Part shown: one piece after another, positions 50,305 to 58,154 of the stretch | Position numbering within the stretch: position 1 is the stretch's first letter | How the letters are laid out: the number at the start of each line of letters is the position of its first letter | Source: Poriferisodalis sp965221195 | GTDB taxonomy: Bacteria; Actinomycetota; Acidimicrobiia; Acidimicrobiales; Poriferisodalaceae | DNA length: 64,000 bases | Assembly (NCBI GenBank): GCA_965221195.1 | Contig: OZ244864.1 | Coordinates: 620,001 to 684,000 of the forward strand | Direction of reading: 5' to 3' | Notes under the pieces: model-generated | Told to the model about the DNA's origin: nothing | What the model saw: only the letters and a program-made list of their open reading frames with translations | Database searches by the model: none | Program-made: the position numbers and the translations under genes

Positions 50305-51413
50305 CCGGCAACGAAGACGACAGGCGATACTCCGCCCGGCGGCCGCTGCTCTTGGGGATCATCGCCGTGGTAGCGCTGGTGGGTGGTTTGCTGGGCTGGG
50401 GACTCACGACCTCGGTGGACAGCGCGGTGATTGCCTCGGCTCAAGTCACAGTTGAGGCTCGCAACCAGCCAATTGAGCATGTGGACGGCGGTGTCGTGGC
50501 TGAGGTTGTGGTCGCCGACGGTGACCGCGTTGAGTCCGGCGACATGCTTCTGCGTTTCGCGACCGGGCAGATCGAATCGGAGGTGGCAGCGATCGAAATT
50601 GACCTTGCGGCCTTACAGGCTCGTCGCAGTCGGCTAGAAGCCGAACTCCGCCAAGAGGATTTCATCTCTTGGGACGTTCAGTTGCTGACATTGAGCCAGG
50701 AGTCTCCTGCGGTACAGCAGATATTGGCTGAAGAGGAACGCGCATTCGCCGTCCGCATCAACCTGCGCTCGCAGTTGGCTGAGCTACAGGCAGACCGGAT
50801 CGCGTCAGTCTCAAAGACACAAGAAGCCACTGCGTTGGAAGCGGAGTTATTGAAGCTGGAGTCAGAACGCGCCGATGAGGTGGAAGCGCAACTCCTCACA
50901 GCAAGCGCGCAGGCCCAAGACCTCGCCCGCCGCTATCGATCTGCGCGCAGTCGGATTCTCAGATCAGATGTGCTGGCACCTGTCTCAGGGACCGTGTTCG
51001 GCCTTACCGTGGGTGGGGCAGGTGACGTCGTGCGTCCGGCGGAACGACTGCTCTACATCGTGCCCGACGGAGCGGCCCTCATCGTGGCTGCCCAGATTCA
51101 ACCGATCCATGTGGACCGCGTGCATGTCGGCCAAGAAGCGACTATCCGCTTTCCGGCCTTTTCGTACCAGACAACCCCAGAACGGACCGGAACGGTGCTG
51201 CGAGTGTCTGCCGACGCAATAACCGACCAGCGGACCGGATTCTCGTGGTACGAAGCGGAGGTCGCCATAGAAGCAGCAGCACAAGATGACGAGCTGCCGC
51301 TCATACCCGGCATGCCCGCCGAAGTGCTCATCAGCACGGGTGACCGGTCGGTGCTCAGCTATCTGGCCAAACCAATCACTGACTTCTTCAGCAACTCCTT
51401 GCGAGAGGAGTGA
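50301..51413 (+). CDS. Type I secretion membrane-fusion (HlyD/PrtE family) adaptor
   Basis: A 370-residue protein from the GTG at 50301. One span at about 15-38 (LLLGIIAVVALVGGLLGWGL) is followed by a lipoyl half (ASAQVTVEARNQPIEHVDGGVV), a helical hairpin region (about 90-225), the second lipoyl half (RSDVLAPVSGTVFGLTVGG) and a beta-barrel (LYIVPDGAALIVAAQIQPIHVDRV). It is shorter than typical PrtE or HlyD (about 430-480 residues), mainly in the helical hairpin. GTGA overlap with the exporter indicates coupled translation. Confidence 0.92.
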   Translation: MTGNEDDRRYSARRPLLLGIIAVVALVGGLLGWGLTTSVDSAVIASAQVTVEARNQPIEHVDGGVVAEVVVADGDRVESGDMLLRFATGQIESEVAAIEIDLAALQARRSRLEAELRQEDFISWDVQLLTLSQESPAVQQILAEEERAFAVRINLRSQLAELQADRIASVSKTQEATALEAELLKLESERADEVEAQLLTASAQAQDLARRYRSARSRILRSDVLAPVSGTVFGLTVGGAGDVVRPAERLLYIVPDGAALIVAAQIQPIHVDRVHVGQEATIRFPAFSYQTTPERTGTVLRVSADAITDQRTGFSWYEAEVAIEAAAQDDELPLIPGMPAEVLISTGDRSVLSYLAKPITDFFSNSLREE

Positions 51414-51422
51414 GTTCGTACG

Positions 51423-51917
51423 ATGCCCCCGCCTGAGCTTGAACAAAGTGCCCCACAACGAGGTGCTCCACAGCCAGATGCAGCCTTGGAGTTGTCACTA
51501 GTTAACGACCTACGCGAACTCACTAGAGTCGCCGATGCCGTCGAAGAGTTCTGCACCCGACACAAGTTCGGCAGCCAACTCGCTTACACCCTCAACTTAG
51601 CTGTCGAAGAAATTCTCATGTTCTCCATCGAGAACAGCTTCGAAGACGACGGACCTCAACGAATCGAACTCGCTGTCCACCAAGATCCCGAAGAAGTGCT
51701 TGTCCTCGTCGCCCACGCCGGACACCCACTACCAGCAGTGCAGCTTCCCTCTTCGGCCGCCGAACTCATACTGGATGACTCCAATCTTGAACAACTCGGA
51801 CTTGGTCTCGTTCACCGTGTCATGGACACGGTCAGCGTCCAACGCCAACAAGGCTGCAACATCGTCGCCATGACAAAACAACTACCCCAAAACAACGACA
51901 CAGACAGCGCCGTCTAG
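51423..51917 (+). CDS. RsbW/SpoIIAB-like ATP-binding protein in the secretion operon
   Basis: A 164-residue protein nine bases after the adaptor gene. LSLVNDLRELTRVADAVEEFC and LAYTLNLAVEEILMFSIENSF resemble the N-terminal helix and N-box of HATPase_c_2 anti-sigma kinases, and LEQLGLGLVHRVMDTVS the G-box with GLGL. The asparagine usually found in the TN pair of the N-box is not evident, so kinase activity is doubtful. Gene position suggests a regulatory role for secretion, perhaps through partner switching; no sigma factor or STAS partner is in the window. Confidence 0.72.
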   Translation: MPPPELEQSAPQRGAPQPDAALELSLVNDLRELTRVADAVEEFCTRHKFGSQLAYTLNLAVEEILMFSIENSFEDDGPQRIELAVHQDPEEVLVLVAHAGHPLPAVQLPSSAAELILDDSNLEQLGLGLVHRVMDTVSVQRQQGCNIVAMTKQLPQNNDTDSAV

Positions 51918-51963
51918 CAAAGCTGGCCACGGTTCTCAACACCGTCTTCAATGAACATGGATG

Positions 51964-52077
51964 TGGTCGCAGTGGTGCGATGGTGTGCGGTGTGCTTCTA
52001 CTCCAGCGCCCAATTCATAGGCTATGCAGATGCGCTGGTCGCAGTGGTGCGATGGTGTGCGGTGTGCTTCTACTCCA
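51964..52077 (-). repeat. Perfect 42-base direct repeat at the 3' end of the ABC ATPase gene
   Basis: Identical copies lie at 51964-52005 and 52036-52077, 72 bases apart. The second contains the TAG stop codon (52072-52070) of the nucleoside transporter ATPase gene. Confidence 0.95.
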
Positions 52078-53764
52078 CGGCAGTGGGTGGGGCAGCAGAG
52101 GGGGTGGCGCCGGCCATGAGCAAGCCGATCTCTGAGCGGGTGACGGTGCGGGGGTCAACGATTGCCACAATCCGACCCTCGTACATGACGGCGACCCGGT
52201 CGCTGAGCGCCAGCACTTCGTCTAACTCCGCAGACACCAGCAGCACCGCCGTGCCGTCATCGCGGCGCTGTCGGATGCGTTGCCAGATGAACTCAATGGC
52301 GCCGATGTCAATGCCGCGGGTTGGCTGCGCAGCGATCAGCAGGTCGATCTCATCGGAGAACTCGCGACCTACGATCAGTTTCTGCTTGTTGCCGCCCGAC
52401 AGGCTGTCTGCTGGAACCTCGATGCTGGGCGTACGCACGTCAAAATCAGCAACGACATCGCGCGCGTGGTCGTTGATGCGATCTCGGCGCAGCAGCCCGG
52501 CCACAGCGAACGGTTTCCGGAAGTAGCGATTCAGAACAGAGTTGTCGGCTACCGAATACGAATCGATCAGCCCGTGCTTAGCCCGGTCCTCGGGAATGTG
52601 GCCGACACCGATGACAGTGACCTGACGCGGTCGTGCACCAGAAGCATCTCGATCTCTGATCGACACGGCACCAGCAACAGGTCGTCGCAACCCAGTGATG
52701 ACTTCCACCAGTTCGCGCTGGCCGTTGCCTTCTACACCGGCCACTCCCACAATCTCACCGGCTCTCACTTCAAGAGAGAGTTTCTCCACAGCGCGTTGAC
52801 CTCGGTCGTCGTCAACGCACAGACCGGTTATGGCTAAAACTGTGGGCCGCCCGTCGGTGTCATCTGCCGCGGGCAGAACTCCACCGGGGTCAGTCGATGG
52901 TGCAGTGATGTCGCCGGTTTTGCCGGCTTCCGCACCAGCGGTACCTAAGCCGAATCGGTTGCCAGCAAGATCGACTGCCCGGCCCACCATCATCTCCGCC
53001 AACGCCGACTCGGAGGTCTGCGCGGGCGTTGTCGTGCCAACAACTTTGCCTTCGCGCAGCACCACTATGTCGTCGGCCGCCGCCATGACCTCGCGCAATT
53101 TGTGAGTGATGAACACGATGCCCACGCCCTGAGCGGTCAGTTCACGCAGCACCCCAAGCAGATGGTCGGTTTCCTGAGGGGTAAGCACCGCCGTGGGTTC
53201 ATCGGCGATCAACACGCGGGCGTCTCGGTACAGCGCCTTGAGTATCTCAACCCGCTGCTGGGCACCGACCGGCAGGTCTTCGGTGGCGGCGTCCGGGTTG
53301 ACGGAAAGGCCGAAGCGGTCTGCTAAGTCCAGCACCCGGCGGCGGGCCTGAGCCACGTCGACCATCCCGAACCTGCGCGGCTCAGCGCCGAGCACGATGT
53401 TGCGCACCACGCTCATCGGCGGCACGAGTTGGAAGTGCTGATGCACCATGCCGATGCCGCGCTTGATGGCATCGTGCGGGCTTGACAGCTCAACATTCTC
53501 ACCGGCGATTACGACTTGGCCCTCATCGGGGCGATGCAAGCCGAACAGAACGTTGACGAGCGTGCTCTTGCCGGCACCGTTCTCACCGAGCAGCGCCAAT
53601 ATGCGACCCGGTCGCAGTTCCACCGTTACGTCGTCATTGGCCACGACCGAGCCGAAGCGCTTGGTGATGTTGCGCCCTGCCAAGAGCACATCAGACTGGG
53701 CTGCTGGAGACATTGGGACTGCTGGAGACTTTGAAGTCACCGAAGGCACAGCTGTGGCAGTCAT
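52070..53764 (-). CDS. BMP-type nucleoside ABC importer, double ATPase subunit
   Basis: A 564-residue protein with two ATPase cassettes. The first has GENGAGKST, MVHQHFQLVPPMSVVRNIVLG and IADEPTAVLTPQE; the second has a degenerate Walker A (GVAGVEGNGQRELVEVI), LSGGNKQKLIVGREF and RGIDIGAIEF, as in the sugar/nucleoside family (YufO/NupO). The first cassette's signature is altered (LPVGAQQRVEILKAL), normal for this family. ATGA overlap with the permease upstream. A repeat overlaps its stop. Confidence 0.95.
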   Translation of the reverse strand: MTATAVPSVTSKSPAVPMSPAAQSDVLLAGRNITKRFGSVVANDDVTVELRPGRILALLGENGAGKSTLVNVLFGLHRPDEGQVVIAGENVELSSPHDAIKRGIGMVHQHFQLVPPMSVVRNIVLGAEPRRFGMVDVAQARRRVLDLADRFGLSVNPDAATEDLPVGAQQRVEILKALYRDARVLIADEPTAVLTPQETDHLLGVLRELTAQGVGIVFITHKLREVMAAADDIVVLREGKVVGTTTPAQTSESALAEMMVGRAVDLAGNRFGLGTAGAEAGKTGDITAPSTDPGGVLPAADDTDGRPTVLAITGLCVDDDRGQRAVEKLSLEVRAGEIVGVAGVEGNGQRELVEVITGLRRPVAGAVSIRDRDASGARPRQVTVIGVGHIPEDRAKHGLIDSYSVADNSVLNRYFRKPFAVAGLLRRDRINDHARDVVADFDVRTPSIEVPADSLSGGNKQKLIVGREFSDEIDLLIAAQPTRGIDIGAIEFIWQRIRQRRDDGTAVLLVSAELDEVLALSDRVAVMYEGRIVAIVDPRTVTRSEIGLLMAGATPSAAPPTAVE

Positions 53765-54786
53765 CGGACTTCGTAGGGCTGGCCGAGTGCGGCGGGGTCG
53801 CGCATGGAACCGAACAAGCCCGCTGCTGCAACCACGATGATCGTGACCACGAACGGCAACATCCCCACAAACTGTGCGGGTATGTCGAACGTGTCGTTGA
53901 GCTGGAATTGGCCTTGCAGCGCAGTGACAAAACCGAAAAACAACGCCGCGGCGTAGGCACCGAGGGGGTTGCGACGACCGAAGATCATCACGGCCAACGC
54001 CAAGAAGCCTCGCCCTCCCGACATGGCACGCGTGAACGTACCTACCGATTCCAGTGCCAAATAGGCACCGCCGAGGCCAGCGAAACCGCCCGCCAAGGTC
54101 ACGTTCCAGTAGCGCAGGCGGATGACGTTGATGCCGACGGTGGCGGCAGCACCCGGGTGCTCACCGATGGCCGTCGTGCGCATACCCCACACAGAACGCA
54201 GCAGCAGCACATGCATCACCACGACCAGCACCAGCGACACATAAGTGAGCGGCGGGCGATCGAACAGTGCTGTCCCCACCACCGGCAGATCCGCCAGCGG
54301 GCCGAGCTCAATCGGCTGGAACTTGGGTTGACCCAGCGAGCGGCCACGGTCGTAGAAGAACGACGTGAGGCCGAGCGCGGCAATGTTTAGCACCGTTCCG
54401 GCGATGATTTGATCGGTGCGTAACCCCAGCGACATCGCTGCGAGCATCCAGCCCATAGCAAACCCGGTGCTGATGCCAGCGGCCACTCCCAAAGCAAGCG
54501 ATCCTGATATTGACGCAACTGTGAACGCAACAAACGCAGACATCAAGAACTGCCCCTCAATGCCGATGTTCACAATGCCCGACCGCTCACCGATCATTCC
54601 GCACAGCGCACCCAGCACCAGCAGCGTGGCAGCGCGCACTGTGCCAGACAGCACAGCGGTGGTCTGCGCGCCGTTCCACGCGTAGAAGCCCCACACGCAC
54701 GCAACGACCGCAACCGCACCGGCGAGGCCCCAAACGCGTAGCGGCGTCCACCGGCTCTGGGTGCCTAGCGGCGGTGTGTTGGTCAT
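53761..54786 (-). CDS. BMP-type ABC importer permease 2
   Basis: A 341-residue membrane protein with about nine spans (VVACVWGFYAWNGAQTTAV, GTVRAATLLVLGALCGMIGERSGIVNIGIEGQFLMSAF-like EAA region, MGWMLAAMSLGLRTDQIIAGTVLNI). Matches YufQ/NupQ permeases. The ATG at 54786 overlaps the previous stop as ATGA, so it is preferred to the GTG at 54795; its own stop overlaps the ATPase start as ATGA. Confidence 0.93.
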   Translation of the reverse strand: MTNTPPLGTQSRWTPLRVWGLAGAVAVVACVWGFYAWNGAQTTAVLSGTVRAATLLVLGALCGMIGERSGIVNIGIEGQFLMSAFVAFTVASISGSLALGVAAGISTGFAMGWMLAAMSLGLRTDQIIAGTVLNIAALGLTSFFYDRGRSLGQPKFQPIELGPLADLPVVGTALFDRPPLTYVSLVLVVVMHVLLLRSVWGMRTTAIGEHPGAAATVGINVIRLRYWNVTLAGGFAGLGGAYLALESVGTFTRAMSGGRGFLALAVMIFGRRNPLGAYAAALFFGFVTALQGQFQLNDTFDIPAQFVGMLPFVVTIIVVAAAGLFGSMRDPAALGQPYEVR

Positions 54787-55856
54787 CGGCCCCACCCCGC
54801 ACCCAAACTCATTTGACCTTGTGGCTCATCGGAGCGGTCACGCACGCGCAGCAGCCACCTCACGATCATCGGTGCCGCAACAAACAGCAAGATCAAGGCT
54901 TGGATCACGTCAATGATCTCGGGCGCAACTCCCGATTCGAATTGCATCTTGGCGGCACCTGCCTCCATCAGACCCACTAGCAAACCGGCAGGTATGACGG
55001 CAATGGGGTTGGTGCGGGCCAGCAGCGCAATCGTGATGCCCTCAAAGCCCAAGCCCACGTTCACGCCGGCCTCAAAACGGCCGTCGGTGCCGAGCGACTC
55101 AACTGCTCCGCCGAATCCTGCCAACAGGCCGGCTGCGGCCATCACCGACGCCAAGATCCAGCCCACCGAGATGCCGGCGTAGCGCGCGGCGTGACGGTTG
55201 GCACCAACGCTGCGCACTTCAAAGCCGTAGGTGGTGCGCTCCAGCACAAACCAGCAACCAAACGCTGCGATTACAGCCAGCACGAAACCCACCGGAAGCC
55301 AGCCCCAAGTGGGAATCTCAGCCGATGGCTGCACCAGCGGGGTCCTGGCAATGATGTTGGAACCCGACTGGTCTTTCCATGGGCCCGCCGCCAGCCAGTC
55401 GGTCAGATTGCCGGCCACGAAGTTCAACATGATCGTCACGATCACTTCGTGTGCGCCGGAGGTGGCCTTGAGCACGCCTGCGATGGCACCCCACGCAGCC
55501 CCCGCGGCGGCACCCACCAGCAGTGCCAGTGGTAGATGGATCACTAGCGGCAATCCCTCAAGCCCGAATCCGACTCCGGCGGCGAATGCGGCACCTACCA
55601 GCAGTTGACCTTGCCCGCCGATGTTGAACAGACCCGCCTTGAACGCGAACGCCACAGCCAGACCGCCGAAGACGAGCGGTGTCGCCTTTTGCAACGTGCG
55701 CAGCAGTGCGTCGCCATCGCCTGCTCCGCCTGCCACCAAGGCGCCATAGGCGCTGGTCACCGAATGGCCTTGCATTGCAATAAGCAACGCCCCCAACGCC
55801 AACCCGAGCACCACTGATGCCAACGGCACCCCAGCAGCCCGCAGAATCGCCCTCAT
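54783..55856 (-). CDS. BMP-type ABC importer permease 1
   Basis: A 357-residue membrane protein (YufP/NupP type). PLVFGGLAVAFAFKAGLFNIGGQGQLLVG, HEVIVTIMLNFVAG and GFEVRSVGANRHAARYAGIS are conserved permease blocks; spans cover most of the chain. Full length. The ATG at 55856 overlaps the stop of the Res gene as ATGA, an unexpected junction with a restriction gene. Confidence 0.94.
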   Translation of the reverse strand: MRAILRAAGVPLASVVLGLALGALLIAMQGHSVTSAYGALVAGGAGDGDALLRTLQKATPLVFGGLAVAFAFKAGLFNIGGQGQLLVGAAFAAGVGFGLEGLPLVIHLPLALLVGAAAGAAWGAIAGVLKATSGAHEVIVTIMLNFVAGNLTDWLAAGPWKDQSGSNIIARTPLVQPSAEIPTWGWLPVGFVLAVIAAFGCWFVLERTTYGFEVRSVGANRHAARYAGISVGWILASVMAAAGLLAGFGGAVESLGTDGRFEAGVNVGLGFEGITIALLARTNPIAVIPAGLLVGLMEAGAAKMQFESGVAPEIIDVIQALILLFVAAPMIVRWLLRVRDRSDEPQGQMSLGAGWGR

Positions 55857-58042
55857 CGGACCGCAGCGAACCCAATGCGGCCGCTCTGCTGCGCAGGCAT
55901 GTTCGCGTGGGTGAACAAGTGTTCTTCATCGGTTTTGGTGTAGACGTACGAATCGGCCATCTTGAAGTTCGGTGCGTCGGCTTCAAGGTCGAATCGAATG
56001 TCGCCCGAACGCAGTCTCGACACGAAAACAGCCTGAGCAGCGGCATCGATCTCGGCCGCCAAACATCCCCGAACGTGATCGGTATGCCAACGCCGGTCGG
56101 CATAGATCTCAGCGTCTTCGTGGCCTTCTGCCCGCAGCGCTGCGATGTAGCCGTGCGCCAACCGTGCCGCTTGCCACGGATTGGGCACCATGTCAATTAG
56201 CTGCCGAACGAACCACACCATCGACACTGCTTTGTCGGTCACAGTGCCTGTACGCCGTGTCAGTGTCGTCGAGATGCCTGCGTCGTCAATCCCGACACTG
56301 ATCGTCTGCTCGGTGGTCTCGTTGAGCGGGTTGCTGCGATTTGCCGCTGCGGGCACCGGCAGCGAAGCCCAGTTGATGCCGGGCAGGATGTCGCGTTCGT
56401 AGCTCAAATCGGCCCATTGGCTGCCTCGGCGCGCCAGCACCTTCGGCAAGAAGATGTCTTTGTCACGGAACTGAGGCCGCCGCTCGATGACGCGCGGCTC
56501 GACGGACAATGCCTCAGACGTCTCAACTTCTTGGCCCAGTCCGGTCAGGCCTTCGTTTTCCAAGCCGTTCTTGACGGCTGTGACCGATTCATCCACACCG
56601 GTCTGCCAGCAATACACATAGCAGCGATCGAGCGCTGCGGTGCCGGTTCGGCGGGCGTCGGGCTGCCGCATGACACGTCCCATGAGCTGAGTGATGGCGA
56701 TGTTGGAGCGGGTGTTGTCGAGCATGACCAGCACATACGCGAACGGGCAGTCCCAGCCCTCCATCAGCGCCGCTTTGGTGATGATCCAACGCACCGGCGA
56801 GAACGGCGACATGAGGTCTTCACCGGCGATCTCGTCGCTCTGTGATGACTTCACCCGCACCGCCTCGGGCGCTTCGCCGAGACGGCCGATGAGGTGCTCG
56901 CGCACGTCCTCAGCGTGGAGGTAGCCGCTGCCACGCTGATCTTTGCCGGTGCGTTCCACACGGATCACTCCGATGGGACGTATGTAGCGGCCGCTGCGGC
57001 CTTCGAGCTGCTGTGCTGCGTCTGTGAGATCGGCCAGTCGGTCATGGGCGCGGGCCAAGGTGTCGGTCCAGTCACCGTCGCCGGTGCTGACCTCAACGGG
57101 GAGCTTGATCATCTCTTCTCGACCGAGGTCGATCCCCGAGATGTCCACTAGGAGGTTGCTGACAGCGGCGTTGGGCGTGGCAGACAGCTCTATCACCAAA
57201 CGCGGGTTCAACCGGTTCACGGCAGCCACGAACTCGTCTGCGCCTTTGCCGCCGTAGGCCTTGTGCGCTTCATCGAGCACCACCACCGGTCGCTGCATCT
57301 TGAGCACGTTGAACAGGCTGTGCTTAACCGTGTCGGGCCGGCCGACGATGTTGCATTCAAGGTCGGGATGGGCCTCAAGCAGAGCTTCGTAGGCACCCAT
57401 GTCGCCTTCACGCGGAAACAAGGTGCTGTAGCGCCCCGAGTCGCGAAACATGCGCAGAAACTCTTTGCCCTTGCGGCGGTTGGCTGCAGGCAGCATCAGA
57501 AGCATGACGCACAGATAGTTGTCGAGATCGCCTTGGGCGAGTCGGTCGTCTTTCTCCATCACCTTCACACGGTCGCCACTGGCGCGCTCGAGCAGCTGAC
57601 GGTAAGGGTGCTGACGCGTCCAGAACGCTGCGCGCGTCTGGGCATAAATCGCGCGCGACGGCACGATCCACAGCACGAACCCGGTCTGCATCCCGAGACG
57701 CTCCAGCGCGGCGGCGCCCAGCAGCGTCTTGCCGCCGCCGGTCGGGATCTTGAAGCAGATGTGCGGTATCGACCGTCCCGCGCCGTCGCGACGATCTACA
57801 TGCCGTCTCGCTCCGTCGCGACGATCTACATGGGGCCGCACGCCAGCGAGCGCAATCTCGCTTTGTGAAAGCGCCTCCCATGCTTTGGCCGGATAGTTCA
57901 TATCGTCATAACTCGGCGTCAGTCCTGCCCGAGTGAGCACCTGCGCCCTTGTCTCGCACTCTTCGCGCGCCACCGCAAGCGCCTGTTCCCACTCGGTGAA
58001 CGCCCGCAGCGTCCGGCGCTGATACTCCTTCAACTCAAGCAC
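55853..58042 (-). CDS. res: Type III restriction enzyme Res-like helicase, probably lacking the nuclease domain
   Basis: A 729-residue SF2 translocase. FKIPTGGGKTLLGAAAL (Walker A), VVVLDEAHKAYGGKG (DEAH) and ELSATPNA (motif III), then ITKAALMEGWDCPFAYVLVML and TQLMGRVMRQPDARRTG (motifs V/VI) are clear. Family members usually continue for 150-250 residues with a PD-(D/E)xK nuclease; here the chain stops soon after THANMPAQQS with GRIGFAAVR. An in-frame 30-base repeat gives HVDRRDGARR HVDRRDGAG just before Walker A. Stop overlaps the permease ATG. Confidence 0.88.
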   Translation of the reverse strand: MLELKEYQRRTLRAFTEWEQALAVAREECETRAQVLTRAGLTPSYDDMNYPAKAWEALSQSEIALAGVRPHVDRRDGARRHVDRRDGAGRSIPHICFKIPTGGGKTLLGAAALERLGMQTGFVLWIVPSRAIYAQTRAAFWTRQHPYRQLLERASGDRVKVMEKDDRLAQGDLDNYLCVMLLMLPAANRRKGKEFLRMFRDSGRYSTLFPREGDMGAYEALLEAHPDLECNIVGRPDTVKHSLFNVLKMQRPVVVLDEAHKAYGGKGADEFVAAVNRLNPRLVIELSATPNAAVSNLLVDISGIDLGREEMIKLPVEVSTGDGDWTDTLARAHDRLADLTDAAQQLEGRSGRYIRPIGVIRVERTGKDQRGSGYLHAEDVREHLIGRLGEAPEAVRVKSSQSDEIAGEDLMSPFSPVRWIITKAALMEGWDCPFAYVLVMLDNTRSNIAITQLMGRVMRQPDARRTGTAALDRCYVYCWQTGVDESVTAVKNGLENEGLTGLGQEVETSEALSVEPRVIERRPQFRDKDIFLPKVLARRGSQWADLSYERDILPGINWASLPVPAAANRSNPLNETTEQTISVGIDDAGISTTLTRRTGTVTDKAVSMVWFVRQLIDMVPNPWQAARLAHGYIAALRAEGHEDAEIYADRRWHTDHVRGCLAAEIDAAAQAVFVSRLRSGDIRFDLEADAPNFKMADSYVYTKTDEEHLFTHANMPAQQSGRIGFAAVR
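57782..57830 (-). repeat. In-frame 30-base repeat in the Res gene
   Basis: A 19-base core (CCGTCGCGACGATCTACAT) occurs at 57782-57800 and 57812-57830, period 30 bases. It encodes a duplicated decapeptide upstream of the Walker A motif. Confidence 0.9.
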
Positions 58043-58154
58043 GACAGCACCTCCGACACTGGCACCAGACGCGCCCCTGCCATCCTCACCAACACCGCGT
58101 TACCACCACTAACACACCCGCAAGCCGCGTCAACCACACCGCTACACATGACGG

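Noticed and set aside
51964..52077. CRISPR-like direct repeat
   Set aside because: Only two copies, one overlapping a stop codon, no cas genes; a tandem duplication explains it.
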